64,000 nt of DNA from Streptococcus mitis (GCF_946190065.1 NZ_CAMHZD010000005.1:1-64000); one strand, 5' to 3'; shown: positions 39,487-50,003, counted from the stretch's first letter. Notes: a model not told the origin generated them from the letters alone. Numbers and translations are program-made.

Positions 39487-39599
39487 ATACTCAATAAAAA
39501 TCAAAGAGCAAACTAGGAAGCTAGCCGCAGGCTACTCAAGACACTGTTTTGAGATTACAGATAAAGCTGACGTAGTTTGAAGAGATTTTCGAAGAGTAT
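39487..39599. repeat. BOX element (variant) between the protease and axe1 genes
   Basis: Begins ATACTCAATAAAAATCAAAG and ends TTTTCGAAGAGTAT. The middle has CTCAAGACACTGTTTTGAG, a boxB-like arm, and lacks the full BOXA1R core. Degenerate relative to the other copies. Confidence 0.8.
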
Positions 39600-39651
39600 G
39601 AATTTCAAAGTATATATGAACTAGAATATTTGCTAACTAGATTCTGTACAA

Positions 39652-39675
39652 AAAGAGAGCTACTGGGCTCTCTCA
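39652..39675 (-). terminator. Terminator of axe1
   Basis: Minus strand AGAGAGC-CCAGTA-GCTCTCTTTTT, 5 bases after the stop. Confidence 0.85.
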
Positions 39676-39679
39676 TTTA

Positions 39680-40660
39680 TCATTTTACATACTTAAAAGG
39701 AATCTCACTACCACACAGCCAGTTGTAGACTTGATCATTAACAAATACATTCATGGCTTCGTGGGCATACTCAGGCATGATGCGATAGGCTTTATCGCAG
39801 GTCAGACGGTTGTAAATCGCAAATTGGGTAATAGGATAGCAAACATCGTCGTCCAAGCCCGTAATCATCTTAACCTCACCCTTGATACGATGGGCAAGAT
39901 TTTTCACATCTATATAGTCCAGGGTCGACATGATTTCCTCCTCAGTTTCATGGAAGGGGTCGTGAAACTTGAAATAACGGAAAAGTTCGTCGTAAGCTTC
40001 ACTGGTATTGCCAATCTCAAGCACTCGTCTGAAGTCTGACAAGAAAGGATAGATGGCAACAGTTTTCTGAATCCGAGGATTGAGCGCTGCCGCAACCAAG
40101 GCTAGAGCCCCTCCTTGTGAAGCACCATAGCTAGAAAGACGCTCCTCATCAACCTGAGGCAGACTAGCAACAATCTCGATCAACTGGTAAATATCCAGAT
40201 AGACATCCTTATAAAAGAGATGCTCCCGACCTTCCACCGCACCACGGATAATATGTCCCTTAACCGTATTTCCTAAAGGAGAACGCAAACCGTCCTCTGA
40301 ATAACCTGACTGACCCCGCACATCCATGGAAACAACACCGTAACCAGCCACGGTGAAGGCCAGCATGTCAGCCCAGTCCCAGCCACGTCCCATATAACCA
40401 TGGAAATGGAAGATTATCGGAACCTTCTCCTCACTCTTTGGAAGAACAACACGTGCATAGATCTTACCTTTCTTGCTTCCTTCAAATGTTAACTCATAGC
40501 ACTTGACTTGAGGAATGTGGAAATCTCTTTCCTCTAACTGATATGCTGGAAGTGTGGAAACTTTTTTTACTTCCCCATCCCAGAAAGCATCAAAGTCTTC
40601 TGGAACCTCATCCCTTCCTTTATAAGTCTTGATTTCTTCTAACAAAGCTGGATTTTTCAT
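39680..40660 (-). CDS. axe1: Acetyl xylan esterase/cephalosporin C deacetylase family hydrolase
   Basis: A 326-residue alpha/beta-hydrolase of carbohydrate esterase family 7, which removes acetyl groups from sugars. Motifs: RGQSG after VVSMDVRGQSGY, nucleophile GASQGGALALVAAAL, and the C-terminal Asp/His pair in MITGLDDDVCYP and YAHEAM. AAGGAG sits in front of MKNPALL; the longer reading adds 36 atypical residues and is rejected. No signal peptide, so it is cytoplasmic. Pneumococcal homologue SP_1695. A TTTAAG-rich upstream region is reminiscent of, but not a good match to, a CiaR site. Confidence 0.93.
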   Translation of the reverse strand: MKNPALLEEIKTYKGRDEVPEDFDAFWDGEVKKVSTLPAYQLEERDFHIPQVKCYELTFEGSKKGKIYARVVLPKSEEKVPIIFHFHGYMGRGWDWADMLAFTVAGYGVVSMDVRGQSGYSEDGLRSPLGNTVKGHIIRGAVEGREHLFYKDVYLDIYQLIEIVASLPQVDEERLSSYGASQGGALALVAAALNPRIQKTVAIYPFLSDFRRVLEIGNTSEAYDELFRYFKFHDPFHETEEEIMSTLDYIDVKNLAHRIKGEVKMITGLDDDVCYPITQFAIYNRLTCDKAYRIMPEYAHEAMNVFVNDQVYNWLCGSEIPFKYVK

Positions 40661-40810
40661 AACATGCTCCTTTAATTTTGTAATCGCTACCATCACTGTA
40701 GCATATCTAAGAAAGCAATGCAAGAAAGAAGGGTAAATAGAAAGTGAATTTAGATTTTCTTCCTTCAAGCCTATCGTCTGAAGGTAATCTTAAACTTCTA
40801 GTACTCAGTT

Positions 40811-41302
40811 TTACATATTATCCTTCACAGCTACTGCTACCATTTTGGCTTTGGCACGGACTTTAGTAGCTACTGTCATCTCCATAGAAATAATTTCTTT
40901 TCTTTCCCCTAATTCCTCCAGAGTAGAAATGACGACAATTTCATCGTCAATTGGACTAGGACTAAGGTAGTCAATCTCCAAGCGTGCAGTAATAAAACGT
41001 CCTATTAGAGTAGTTTCCGTCAGTTCTAACCCTTTTTGATGATGGGCAAACCAAGCTGCTGACGCCGTACCATGGCAATCAAAAATAGTCGCTATCATTC
41101 CTCCAAAGACATTTGATGGAACTCCGCCAGTATAAGCATTTTCAAGCTTTATCCGACTAATGCAACACTCCCCATCTAGACTTGGATAGGTTTTTAAATG
41201 TAAACCCAAATCATTCTTTGGGCCGCAACCCCAACAATGCTGGAATCGTTCTCCATACCTATCCTGGATTGCAATCGTTCTAGTTTCTAACATTCTTTTC
41301 AC
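40811..41302 (-). CDS. Hotdog-fold thioesterase, PaaI-like
   Basis: A 163-residue hotdog-fold protein. FGGMIATIFDCHGTASAAW is the catalytic-helix segment with an Asp in the active-site position, and LEIDYLSPSPIDDEIVVISTLEELGERKEIISMEMTV the beta-sheet core. The N-terminal HCWGCGPKNDLGLHLKTY is shared with a PaaI-like subgroup. It is expected to hydrolyse acyl-CoA or acyl-ACP; the acyl chain is not predictable. AAGGAGG precedes the ATG. It is transcribed towards axe1, possibly in one unit with it. Confidence 0.85.
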   Translation of the reverse strand: MKRMLETRTIAIQDRYGERFQHCWGCGPKNDLGLHLKTYPSLDGECCISRIKLENAYTGGVPSNVFGGMIATIFDCHGTASAAWFAHHQKGLELTETTLIGRFITARLEIDYLSPSPIDDEIVVISTLEELGERKEIISMEMTVATKVRAKAKMVAVAVKDNM

Positions 41303-41426
41303 TCCTCCTTATTCAGATGGGGGCATTATATCAAGTTTCCGTCAAAGAGTAAATAGAATTGAAGACTAATATCTTTTTATCACTTGACTAAGTTTGATTT
41401 ATAGCCGATTATTTCATAAAAATAAA

Positions 41427-41445
41427 AAAGAGCATTTCGCTCTTT
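41427..41445 (-). terminator. Terminator of the 20-residue ORF unit
   Basis: Minus strand AAAGAGCGAAATGCTCTTT followed by TTT. It closes a transcript of about 130 bases. Confidence 0.8.
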
Positions 41446-41461
41446 CTGCTTCTATTCAATC

Positions 41462-41524
41462 TTAGTTTTTTGCTTCTTTCTTTTGGAAAGTGGTTTGGTA
41501 ATTTACTTTAATCGTTACTGTCAT
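41462..41524 (-). CDS. Putative 20-residue peptide, CiaR-like promoter
   Basis: Short ORF MTVTIKVNYQTTFQKKEAKN with a GAGG site 8 bases before its ATG, its own -10 box and its own terminator. The peptide is basic with no signal sequence or helix anchor. The transcript leader has an AGAGTC/GACTCT hairpin that could hide the ribosome site. It may be a peptide gene, a small RNA that happens to contain an ORF, or both. I do not recognise a named family. Confidence 0.5.
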   Translation of the reverse strand: MTVTIKVNYQTTFQKKEAKN

Positions 41525-41555
41525 GTGAGAGTCCTCGTTTCTTTTTGATGACTCT

Positions 41556-41588
41556 AGTATAAGGTCCAAACCTGAAATCTAGCTTAAG
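41556..41588 (-). promoter_or_regulatory. Promoter with CiaR-like direct repeat
   Basis: Minus strand CTTAAG-N5-TTTCAG, then 10 bases, then TATACT. This matches the layout of CiaR-activated streptococcal promoters (NTTAAG-N5-WTTAAG about 10 bases before the -10) with a single mismatch in the second half. It begins 17 bases past the recG stop. Confidence 0.5.
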
Positions 41589-41605
41589 ATTTCCTTAGAG
41601 AAAGC

Positions 41606-43621
41606 TTAATCTAGATGTTCTTTCTTTTCCAAATGAAGGGCAATCATGCGCCACTCTGGATCCTCTTGCCAACCTTCTATGGAACTAATGTAGCTAGCAA
41701 CTTTTCTGGCTTCTTCTAAAATCGGAAAGTCTTCGATAATATCAGCCACTTGGAACTCTGGGAGACCTGACTGTCTGGTTCCAAAAATCTCACCCGATCC
41801 GCGCATTTTCAAATCTTCCTCCGCAAGGACAAATCCATTGGTGGTTTCTGTCATGATGCGCATGCGGTCTTTCCCAGAATCGGTCTTGGGATTAGCAACG
41901 AGAACTGCATAGGACTGCTTATCTCCCCGACCGACACGACCTCTGAGCTGGTGAAGCTGGCTGAGTCCAAAGCGATCGGCATCCATGATAATCATGACAG
42001 TCGCATTGGGAACGTTAACCCCGACCTCAATAACCGTTGTCGAAACCAGAATATCCGTTTTTCTCTCTTTGAAATCCTGCATGATCTGGTCTTTTTCGTC
42101 ACTCTTCATCTTACCATGTAGAAGAGCCACTTCTGCCTTACCTGCAAAATGAGCTGTCAACTCTTCTGATAAAGCAATGGCATTTTTCAGATCCAGAGCT
42201 TCTGATTCTTCAATCAAGGGAGAGATGACGTAGGCTTGGGAACCTTTTTGAATTTCTCCCTCTAACCAAGACAAAACCTGAGATAGTTGCTCATGTTTGA
42301 TCCAACGCGTCACAATAGGCTTCCGTCCTGCTGGCATCTGGTCGATAATGGAAACATCCATATCTCCAAAAGCTGTGATGGCCAGCGTCCGTGGAATGGG
42401 AGTCGCCGTCATCATAAGGACGTCAGGATTGTCGCCTTTTTCCCGTAAAATACGCCTTTGCCCCACGCCAAAACGGTGCTGCTCATCGATAATAATCAAG
42501 CCAAGGCGAGCATAATCCACCCCATCCTGAATTAGAGCGTGAGTTCCGATAATCAAATCAGCCTCACCCTTGGCAATAGTCTCTAAGACTTCTCTCTTTT
42601 CTGCAGCTTTCAAAGAACCTGTCAAGAGAGCCAGTTTCAAATCTGGAAAGAGACTCTGTAAACTCTCAAAGTGTTGCTCTGCAAGGATTTCTGTCGGCAC
42701 CATGAGGGCAGACTGATAACCAGCTGTCACCGCCGCAAACATGGCCAAGCCAGCGACCACCGTTTTTCCACTCCCCACATCTCCTTGCAAGAGACGATTC
42801 ATGTGATGGTCAGACTTCATATCAGTTAAAATTTCCTGTAAACTCTTTTCCTGAGCTGGAGTTAGGGCAAAAGGAAGTCTTGATTTAACGGCTGTCACTT
42901 TTTCCTGAGACCAGTTCAGAATCAGGCCGCTTCCCTGAACTCTATTTTCAGACTTGAGCGTCTGTAACTGCATTTGGAAATAAAAGAGTTCCTCAAATTT
43001 GATACGGCGAAGAGCCTGCTTGTATTCTGCCAAATCCTTAGGAAAATGCATAGCACGAACAGCCTGACAACGGGACATGAGTTTGTATTTATCCAGCAAG
43101 GACTGGGGCAGATTTTCCTCAATCAAGAGGTCCAGTCCCTGATCAAAGGCTGTCTTGATAACCTTGACCAGACTGGCCTGACTGATTCCCTGAGCCAGAC
43201 GATAAACAGGTTGGAGGTCATCTTCCACCTGAACCAGGACCTTCATCCCAGTCAGACTAGCCTTGGCGCGGTCCCATTTTCCAAAGACAGCAAGGGTTGC
43301 TCCCAACTCTATCTTATCAGATAGGTAGGGTTGGTTAAAGAAGTTCACCGCAAAAACGACTTCTCCCTGCTTGAGGCTAAAGCGCAGACGATTGCGCTTG
43401 AAACCATAATACTGGACACTGGCAGGAGTCACGACTTGACCAGACAGGACTGCCTTTTCACCGTCTTCCAGTTCTAGGACTTGCTTGGTCTTAAAATCTT
43501 CGTAACGGAAAGGAAAGTAGAGCAAGAGGTCTTGCAAGTTTTCAATTCCTAGTTTGGCGTATTTTTCTGCTGACTTTGGTCCCACACCAGGTAAGACATG
43601 CAAGGGTTGATGTAGATTCAT
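41606..43621 (-). CDS. recG: ATP-dependent DNA helicase RecG
   Basis: Branch-migrating helicase for replication-fork reversal and Holliday junctions. The 671-residue protein has an N-terminal wedge/OB domain, Walker A LLQGDVGSGKTVVAGLAM, DEQH box LIIIDEQHRFGVGQR, motif III MTATPIPRTLA and motif VI LHQLRGRVGRG. It follows alr with an 18-base gap and is probably the last gene of the aroG-aroG-acpS-alr-recG operon. Confidence 0.98.
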   Translation of the reverse strand: MNLHQPLHVLPGVGPKSAEKYAKLGIENLQDLLLYFPFRYEDFKTKQVLELEDGEKAVLSGQVVTPASVQYYGFKRNRLRFSLKQGEVVFAVNFFNQPYLSDKIELGATLAVFGKWDRAKASLTGMKVLVQVEDDLQPVYRLAQGISQASLVKVIKTAFDQGLDLLIEENLPQSLLDKYKLMSRCQAVRAMHFPKDLAEYKQALRRIKFEELFYFQMQLQTLKSENRVQGSGLILNWSQEKVTAVKSRLPFALTPAQEKSLQEILTDMKSDHHMNRLLQGDVGSGKTVVAGLAMFAAVTAGYQSALMVPTEILAEQHFESLQSLFPDLKLALLTGSLKAAEKREVLETIAKGEADLIIGTHALIQDGVDYARLGLIIIDEQHRFGVGQRRILREKGDNPDVLMMTATPIPRTLAITAFGDMDVSIIDQMPAGRKPIVTRWIKHEQLSQVLSWLEGEIQKGSQAYVISPLIEESEALDLKNAIALSEELTAHFAGKAEVALLHGKMKSDEKDQIMQDFKERKTDILVSTTVIEVGVNVPNATVMIIMDADRFGLSQLHQLRGRVGRGDKQSYAVLVANPKTDSGKDRMRIMTETTNGFVLAEEDLKMRGSGEIFGTRQSGLPEFQVADIIEDFPILEEARKVASYISSIEGWQEDPEWRMIALHLEKKEHLD

Positions 43622-43639
43622 GCTCCACTCCTTTCTTTT

Positions 43640-44743
43640 CTAATAATATTCTCTCGGAATGCGGTCGCTGAGGAGACAAACCACCTCGTAGTTAATGGTT
43701 CCACGGTAGGTCGCTACCTGAGTAGCTGTGATTTCCTTGTCCCCGCTGGAACCAATCAAGGTCACCTTTGTTCCTAGCGGATAAAGCTTAGGCAGACGAA
43801 TAGTGATTTGGTCCATAGAAACCCGACCGACGATTGGGCAAGCTTGCCCATCTACCAAGACAGCGAAATTTTGCATGTCTCGTGTCCATCCATCCGCATA
43901 GCCGATTGGCACGGTCGCGATGACTTGCTCGCTATCCGCTTGATAAGTTGCTCCATATCCCATGCAAGCTCCAGCTGAAACTGTCTTGACATGAACCAGA
44001 GCAGACTCCAAGGTCAAGGCTGGTTTCAAGTCATAGGGTAAGTCCAAAACCTCTCCGCTAGGATTCAGGCCATATATGGCATCTCCCATACGAACTGCAT
44101 TGAAAATAGTCTCTGCATGCCAAAGAGTCGTTGCAGAATTGCTAGCATGAACCAGCTCTGGAAGACCTTTCATACCGGCCAAAATAGTTTTAAACCGTTC
44201 TAACTGGGCATTAAAGTAGTCATCTGATTTTTCGTCTGCAGTAGCAAAGTGGGTAAAAATCCCTTCAACACGAGCACCATGTTGTTGGAGCAAGTCTTGA
44301 GCCTGATCAGCTTCACTAGCCTCTCTAAAACCAATCCGTCCCATTCCTGAATCAATCTTGAGGTGAACTGTCAATCCAGTTAGGTCCGCTTCCTTATCTA
44401 AGAGTGCTTGGATCCACTCCAACCCAGCCACTGTCAAGGTGATGTCGTATTCTTTAGCAAGAGAAACAGCTTCGATTTCAGAAACTCCTAAAATGAGGAT
44501 TGGCTTACTGAGCCCAGCCTGTCTAAGTTCAATGGCTTCATCAATATTGGAAACACAAAAACCATCAACATCATCTTGAATCGCCTTGGCAACAGCGACT
44601 GCTCCATGTCCATAAGCATTAGCCTTGACTACTGCAAATTTGAGCGTTCCTTGAGGGATATGAGCCCCCATTTGCTGAATATTTTGTCGAATAGCTCCCA
44701 GATGAATCAGAGCTTTGGTTGGTCTATGTGGACTAGCTTTCAT
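43640..44743 (-). CDS. alr: Alanine racemase
   Basis: PLP enzyme making D-alanine for peptidoglycan and teichoic acids. The 367-residue protein has the PLP lysine in [39 protein letters not shown] and the second catalytic Tyr in MGYGATY. GGAGGAAAATC sits before MKASPHRP, so this start is preferred to one seven codons upstream. It overlaps acpS by 11 bases. Links metabolically with ddl and murF elsewhere in the window. Confidence 0.97.
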   Translation of the reverse strand: MKASPHRPTKALIHLGAIRQNIQQMGAHIPQGTLKFAVVKANAYGHGAVAVAKAIQDDVDGFCVSNIDEAIELRQAGLSKPILILGVSEIEAVSLAKEYDITLTVAGLEWIQALLDKEADLTGLTVHLKIDSGMGRIGFREASEADQAQDLLQQHGARVEGIFTHFATADEKSDDYFNAQLERFKTILAGMKGLPELVHASNSATTLWHAETIFNAVRMGDAIYGLNPSGEVLDLPYDLKPALTLESALVHVKTVSAGACMGYGATYQADSEQVIATVPIGYADGWTRDMQNFAVLVDGQACPIVGRVSMDQITIRLPKLYPLGTKVTLIGSSGDKEITATQVATYRGTINYEVVCLLSDRIPREYY

Positions 44744-45095
44744 GATTTTCCTCCAAAATGACACTGGCTGTCACAAACTGATCTGTGTGGCTGATAGACA
44801 GCCAAATCTTTCCTGAAAATGGTGACTGACTAAAATAAGGCGCCCCGCGTTCATTGTTCAAGACTTCTAAATCCTGAAAACCGAGCTTTCCAATACCAGA
44901 TCCCATAGCCTTGGAAAAGGCCTCTTTAGCCGACCAGCGACCAGCTAAATATTCGATTTGTCTGCGCCCTTTAAGACTGTTAAACCGTTCCATTTCCTTA
45001 GCTGTCAGCACGCGCTTAGCAAATTCTTCATGTCGTGTAACTGCGCGTTCTATCGAAGCCAATTCTTCGATGTCAATTCCGTGTCCAACTATCAT
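44733..45095 (-). CDS. acpS: Holo-[acyl-carrier-protein] synthase
   Basis: Transfers 4'-phosphopantetheine from CoA to ACP. The 120-residue reading from [12 protein letters not shown] matches the usual size; longer readings include a non-conserved 36-residue stretch. Motifs are VGHGIDIEE (metal-binding Asp) and [14 protein letters not shown] (catalytic Glu and Lys). No strong ribosome site precedes it, and MRMIVG two codons upstream is a close alternative. Overlaps alr. Confidence 0.94.
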   Translation of the reverse strand: MIVGHGIDIEELASIERAVTRHEEFAKRVLTAKEMERFNSLKGRRQIEYLAGRWSAKEAFSKAMGSGIGKLGFQDLEVLNNERGAPYFSQSPFSGKIWLSISHTDQFVTASVILEENHES

Positions 45096-45139
45096 TCTCA
45101 TCAAAAGGAGTTGAGATTCCCCAACTCCATCCTTTTCAC

Positions 45140-46171
45140 TTATTTTGTCAAGGTAGCATAAATCTCTTCTACCAAGGTCTCTGTATTTTCCCAACCTAGG
45201 CAAGGATCAGTAATAGAACAACCAAAGACCTCTGGTTGGTTTTGACGACCATCTGCTAGGTAAGATTCAATCATAAAGCCTCGAACCGTCTTTTTAATCT
45301 TCTCATTCCAATCACGATTTTGCAAAGTCTGGCGAACAATTCGAATCTGTTCCATATATTGCTTGCCTGAGTTATCATGGTTGGTGTCGATGAGGATAAA
45401 AGGATTTTCAAGTCCCATTGCCTCATAACGTTCAATGGCATTTAGCAAGGTTTCATAGTAAAAGTTAGGCTCATTTTTCCCATATTCATTAACTGCACCA
45501 CGAAGGATGACATGGGCCAGGGGATTACCTGAAGTCTCAACTTCTTGGCCATGGAAGAGGAAGGTTTGTTTGTTTTGAGCGGCATAGATGCCGTTAAACA
45601 TAACCCCAAGATTTCCAGAGGTTGGATTTTTCATCCCTACTGGTGCATCAATTCCTGAAGCCACAAAACGGTGCTCTTGGTCTTCCACAGAACGAGCCCC
45701 AACAGCATGGTAGCTGACCAAATCATCTACCAAGACAAGATTTGACGGATAAAGCATCTCATCTGCCGTTGTCAAACCAGTCTCTGTAATCACGCGGTAA
45801 TGTAACTGGCGTACAGCCTGCAAGCCGTTAATCAGGCTTGGAGCCTTAGAGGTATCTGGTTGGTGAACCAAACCTTTATAGCCGTCTCCGTTAGTACGAG
45901 GTTTAGCAGTATAAACACGCATAACCATGAAAATCTTGTCCGCCACCTTCTTCTGCAAGGCGGATAAACGGCGGGCATATTCCAAGACAGCCTCTTCATT
46001 ATCAGAAGAGCAAGGACCAATCACCAAAAGGATACGGTCATCTTCTCCTGAAATAATGTCTGCCAATTCTCTATCACGGCGCTCCTTTAGTCGCAAGGCT
46101 TCCGCAGACAATTGGGTTTCCGCCTTGATTGCTTCAATATCGATTTCTTGACCTTTTTCAATAAATGCCAT
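45140..46171 (-). CDS. aroG: 3-deoxy-7-phosphoheptulonate synthase (second copy)
   Basis: First enzyme of aromatic amino-acid synthesis (PEP plus erythrose 4-phosphate). The 343-residue type I alpha enzyme has [56 protein letters not shown] and [13 protein letters not shown]. It begins 1 base after the stop of an almost co-linear paralogue. The two copies differ throughout, with the N-terminus the most divergent, so they may have different feedback specificities; which amino acid controls which cannot be read by eye. Confidence 0.95.
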   Translation of the reverse strand: MAFIEKGQEIDIEAIKAETQLSAEALRLKERRDRELADIISGEDDRILLVIGPCSSDNEEAVLEYARRLSALQKKVADKIFMVMRVYTAKPRTNGDGYKGLVHQPDTSKAPSLINGLQAVRQLHYRVITETGLTTADEMLYPSNLVLVDDLVSYHAVGARSVEDQEHRFVASGIDAPVGMKNPTSGNLGVMFNGIYAAQNKQTFLFHGQEVETSGNPLAHVILRGAVNEYGKNEPNFYYETLLNAIERYEAMGLENPFILIDTNHDNSGKQYMEQIRIVRQTLQNRDWNEKIKKTVRGFMIESYLADGRQNQPEVFGCSITDPCLGWENTETLVEEIYATLTK

Positions 46172-46172
46172 C

Positions 46173-47204
46173 TTATTCTCCTAGCGTTTGGTAGATTTCT
46201 CTGACAAGGGCTTCCGTATTCTCCCAGCCAAGGCAAGGGTCTGTGATAGACTTGCCAAATACTTCCGGTTCGTTTTGACGGCCGTCTTCTAGATAAGACT
46301 CAATCATAAAGCCACGAACGTACTGCTTGATTTTTTCATTCCAATCACGATTAATCAAGGTCTGGCGGACGATTCGAATCTGGTCCATATATTGCTTACC
46401 AGAGTTGTCATGATTGGTATCGACGATGATAAAAGGATTTTCCAAGCCCATTTTCTCATACTGGGCAATGGTATCCATCAAATTATCATAGTAGTAGTTA
46501 GGAATATTCTTACCATACTCATTAATTGCTCCACGAAGAATGGCGTGCGAAAGAGGATTACCAGTTGTTTCCACTTCTTTTCCTAGGAAAAGGAAGCTTT
46601 GTTTATTTTGAGCGGCATAAATTCCATTAAACATAACATTGAGATTTCCAGAGGTTGGATTTTTAAACCCAGTCGCAAAATCTGCCCCACTTGCCACAAA
46701 TCGATGTTGCTGGTCTTCAACCGAACGGGCACCAACCGCCATGTAAGAAATCAAATCATCCACAAGCGGTAGATTTTCAGGATAAAGCATTTCATCAGCT
46801 GTTGTCATACCTGTTTCTGTGATAACACGATAATGAAGATGGCGAACGGCTTTGATTCCATTGATAAGACTAGGCGCTTCTGTCGCATTAGGCTGGTGAA
46901 TCAAGCCCTTATAGCCATCTCCGTTAGTACGAGGTTTGGCAGTGTAAACACGCATAACCATAAAGATACGGTCTGCCACTTCTTCTTGCAAAGCTGCCAA
47001 ACGTTTAGCGTACTCAAGGACAGCTTCTTCATTATCAGATGAGCATGGCCCGATTACCAAAAGAATCCGCTGGTCTTCTCCACGTATAATGGCTTCTAGC
47101 TCTTGATCGCGCTGTGATTTTATCTCCAAAGCTTGGCCTTCTAATTTTGATAAGGCACGAACTTCTTCAATATTAATTTTAGGACTTTTTGCTGTAAATA
47201 CCAT
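46173..47204 (-). CDS. aroG: 3-deoxy-7-phosphoheptulonate synthase (first copy)
   Basis: Same family and length (343 residues) as the following gene: [68 protein letters not shown]. Much of the sequence is shared between the pair. It is the promoter-proximal gene of the aroG-aroG-acpS-alr-recG operon. AAGGAGAT precedes the ATG, and a BOX element lies 43 bases upstream, in or next to the promoter. Confidence 0.95.
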   Translation of the reverse strand: MVFTAKSPKINIEEVRALSKLEGQALEIKSQRDQELEAIIRGEDQRILLVIGPCSSDNEEAVLEYAKRLAALQEEVADRIFMVMRVYTAKPRTNGDGYKGLIHQPNATEAPSLINGIKAVRHLHYRVITETGMTTADEMLYPENLPLVDDLISYMAVGARSVEDQQHRFVASGADFATGFKNPTSGNLNVMFNGIYAAQNKQSFLFLGKEVETTGNPLSHAILRGAINEYGKNIPNYYYDNLMDTIAQYEKMGLENPFIIVDTNHDNSGKQYMDQIRIVRQTLINRDWNEKIKQYVRGFMIESYLEDGRQNEPEVFGKSITDPCLGWENTEALVREIYQTLGE

Positions 47205-47247
47205 AACTCATCTCCTTATATAGCAAACGGATACCAAGTAAAAATTT

Positions 47248-47353
47248 ATACTCTTCGAAAATCAAATTCAAACCACGTCAGCTTCGCCTTGCCGTACTCA
47301 AGTACAGCCTTCGGGTCGCTTCCTAGTTTGCTCTTTGATTTTCATTGAGTATT
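47248..47353. repeat. BOX element (reverse orientation) between secA and aroG
   Basis: Begins ATACTCTTCGAAAATCAAAT, contains CGTCAGCTTCGCCTTGCCGT and ends GATTTTCATTGAGTATT. It is the main content of the secA-aroG gap, so on the minus strand it lies upstream of the aroG operon. Confidence 0.87.
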
Positions 47354-47390
47354 ACATTTCACAAGGTATCCGCCTCTAAACTATCTCATT

Positions 47391-49904
47391 TTATTGTCTT
47401 TTACCGTGACAGTTTTTAAACTTCTTACCAGAACCACATGGGCAAAGTTCATTCCGTCCAATCTGACTCAAATCCAGATTTTCAGGCATATTTGCTTGGT
47501 GTGCAGCGATATTACGAGTCGCTGTTGTACTGATATGGTGTTCTGCTTGTGGTCTTTCTTGTTCATGAATTTGGGCTTTCATCATCAAGCGTGTCACATC
47601 AAACTCAATCGAACCAATCATGTCATTAAACATACGGAAACCTTCTGCCTGATACTCAACAACAGGGTTGTTCTGAGCATAGCCACGAAGTCCAACCGCG
47701 TTACGCAATTGATCAAGGGCATCGATATGATCTGTCCACTTGTTATCCACCACTCGTAGAATCAAGACTTTTTGGAATTCTTTAACTGCTTCTTCATCGC
47801 GTAGTTTTGAAACCTGACTATCGTAAACCTTCAAGGCACGTTGGAAGAGCTCTTCCTTGATGGCCTTATCAGACAAGCCTGACAAGTCTTCCATCGTGAT
47901 AGAATCTTCTGGAAGCAAGTTGTACTTAGCAAAGTTCAAAATTGCCTCTAGTTTTTCATCTTGTTTGGCACGCGCATGACCATCAACGACACGACCAATC
48001 GTACGTTTGATCATAGCCTGAATTTCAGGTGCCAAGTCACGATCTGCAGTGATGACATCGTAACGTTGAGCATAGATAATCTCACGTTGTTCACGCATGA
48101 CGTCATCGTATTGAAGGACTTGTTTACGGGTATCGTAGTTATTTCCTTCGACACGTTTTTGCGCTGCTTCAACCTGACGTGTCAACATACGAGACTCAAT
48201 GGCCTCTTCAGACATGTTGAGACGTTCAAAGATTCCCTTCAAGCGTTCAGAACCAAAACGTTTCATCAAGTCATCTTCAAGAGATAGGTAGAATTGTGAC
48301 TCACCTGGGTCTCCTTGACGACCTGAACGTCCACGAAGCTGATTATCGATACGACGGCTTTCATGGCGTTCTGTACCAATCACACAAAGTCCACCCAATT
48401 CGCGAACTCCTTCACCAAGCTTGATGTCGGTACCACGACCGGCCATGTTAGTTGCGATAGTAACAGCACCACGTTGACCAGCATTCATGATGATTTGGGC
48501 TTCTTTATAGTGGTTTTTAGCATTTAAGACTTCGTGAGGAACGCCAGCTGCGACCAATTTCTTAGAAATGTAATCACTGGTTTCAACCGCTACTGTACCA
48601 ACCAAGACAGGCTGACCTTTTTGGTAACGAGCCTTAACGTCTTCGACAACCGCCTTAAACTTAGCCTCGATACTTGCATAAAGAAGGTCTGAGTGGTCAA
48701 TACGTTGAACAGGACGGTTTGTTGGGATTGGAATAACACGAATGTTGTAGATTTCACGGAATTCTTCTTCCTCAGTCTTACCTGTACCTGTCATACCAGA
48801 CAATTTCTTGTACATACGGAAAAGGTTTTGGTAAGTGATTGAGGCAGATGTCTTGGTTTCATCTTGGATTGGAACACCTTCTTTGGCTTCAATGGCTTGG
48901 TGCAATCCATCAGAATAACGACGACCTTCCATGGTACGACCTGTAAATTGGTCGACGATCAAGATTTCTTGCTCTTCGCTCACCACATAGTCAATATCGA
49001 GAAGCATGATGTAGTTGGCACGAAGGGCGTTATCGATAAAGTGAGTCAAAGCTACGTTTTCGATGTCATAAAGGTTTTCAAGCTTGAAGTAGCTTTCAGC
49101 CTTGTCAATCCCTGAATCAGACAAACCAATAGTCTTAGACTGCACATCAATGATGTAGTCGTCTTTGTCCAACGATTTTACATAGTGGTCTGCCATGTGG
49201 TAGAGCTGACTAGTTTCAACCGCATTAGCACCTGATACAATCAAAGGTGTACGGGCCTCGTCAATCAAGATTGAGTCAACCTCATCGACCAAGGCATAGT
49301 TAAGCGGACGTTGTACCATGTTTTCAGCGCGAACGACCATGTTATCACGAAGGTAGTCAAATCCGATTTCTGAGTTGGTTGAGTAGGTAATATCACACTC
49401 ATAGGCTTCTTTTTTCTCCATTGGAGATTTGGCAGCCAAGTTAATCCCTACTGACAAACCTAGCCATGAGTACAATTCACCCATCTCAGTCGCGTCACGT
49501 TCTGATAGATATTCATTAACCGTAACTACGTGAACCCCTTTACCTGAAAGAGCATTGAGGTATACCGGCATAGTCGCAGTCAAAGTTTTCCCTTCCCCTG
49601 TACGCATTTCTGGCACGTCACCATGGTGAAGAACGATTCCCCCCATAACCTGAACCTTATATGGGAAGAGACCTAGGACACGTTTGGCACCTTCACGGAC
49701 AACCGCAAATGCTTCATAAAGCAATGAATCTAGTGATTCTCCATTTTGATAACGTTCTTTAAATTCAACTGTTTTTGCTTTTAGTTGGTCGTCAGTCAAA
49801 GCAGCCATTTGGTCTTCGTATTTGAAAACCTTGTCGGCCATCTTTTCCAGACGACGGATTTCTCCTTTATCATTTTCGATAATTGTTTTTAAAATATTAG
49901 CCAT
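47391..49904 (-). CDS. secA: Preprotein translocase ATPase SecA
   Basis: Motor of the Sec export pathway. The 837-residue protein has Walker [18 protein letters not shown], the [16 protein letters not shown] box, helicase motif [23 protein letters not shown] and a C-terminal zinc SEC-C motif [16 protein letters not shown]. This is the housekeeping SecA (SecA1 length and zinc tail), not an accessory SecA2. It would export the surface protease and SatA seen here. Confidence 0.99.
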   Translation of the reverse strand: MANILKTIIENDKGEIRRLEKMADKVFKYEDQMAALTDDQLKAKTVEFKERYQNGESLDSLLYEAFAVVREGAKRVLGLFPYKVQVMGGIVLHHGDVPEMRTGEGKTLTATMPVYLNALSGKGVHVVTVNEYLSERDATEMGELYSWLGLSVGINLAAKSPMEKKEAYECDITYSTNSEIGFDYLRDNMVVRAENMVQRPLNYALVDEVDSILIDEARTPLIVSGANAVETSQLYHMADHYVKSLDKDDYIIDVQSKTIGLSDSGIDKAESYFKLENLYDIENVALTHFIDNALRANYIMLLDIDYVVSEEQEILIVDQFTGRTMEGRRYSDGLHQAIEAKEGVPIQDETKTSASITYQNLFRMYKKLSGMTGTGKTEEEEFREIYNIRVIPIPTNRPVQRIDHSDLLYASIEAKFKAVVEDVKARYQKGQPVLVGTVAVETSDYISKKLVAAGVPHEVLNAKNHYKEAQIIMNAGQRGAVTIATNMAGRGTDIKLGEGVRELGGLCVIGTERHESRRIDNQLRGRSGRQGDPGESQFYLSLEDDLMKRFGSERLKGIFERLNMSEEAIESRMLTRQVEAAQKRVEGNNYDTRKQVLQYDDVMREQREIIYAQRYDVITADRDLAPEIQAMIKRTIGRVVDGHARAKQDEKLEAILNFAKYNLLPEDSITMEDLSGLSDKAIKEELFQRALKVYDSQVSKLRDEEAVKEFQKVLILRVVDNKWTDHIDALDQLRNAVGLRGYAQNNPVVEYQAEGFRMFNDMIGSIEFDVTRLMMKAQIHEQERPQAEHHISTTATRNIAAHQANMPENLDLSQIGRNELCPCGSGKKFKNCHGKRQ

Positions 49905-50003
49905 GTTTTTCCTTACTTTAAATTCCGAATATTTTAGAATGTTCTTTTAATTTTAGCACAATTACTGATTATTTTCAAGGAAGAATCCCCATTTTGAAAA
50001 GGA

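Noticed and set aside
40661-40800. CiaR-like site upstream of axe1 (TTTAAG-N5-CTTCAG)
   Set aside because: Two mismatches and no -10 at the required 10-base distance, so not annotated, unlike the better site downstream of recG.
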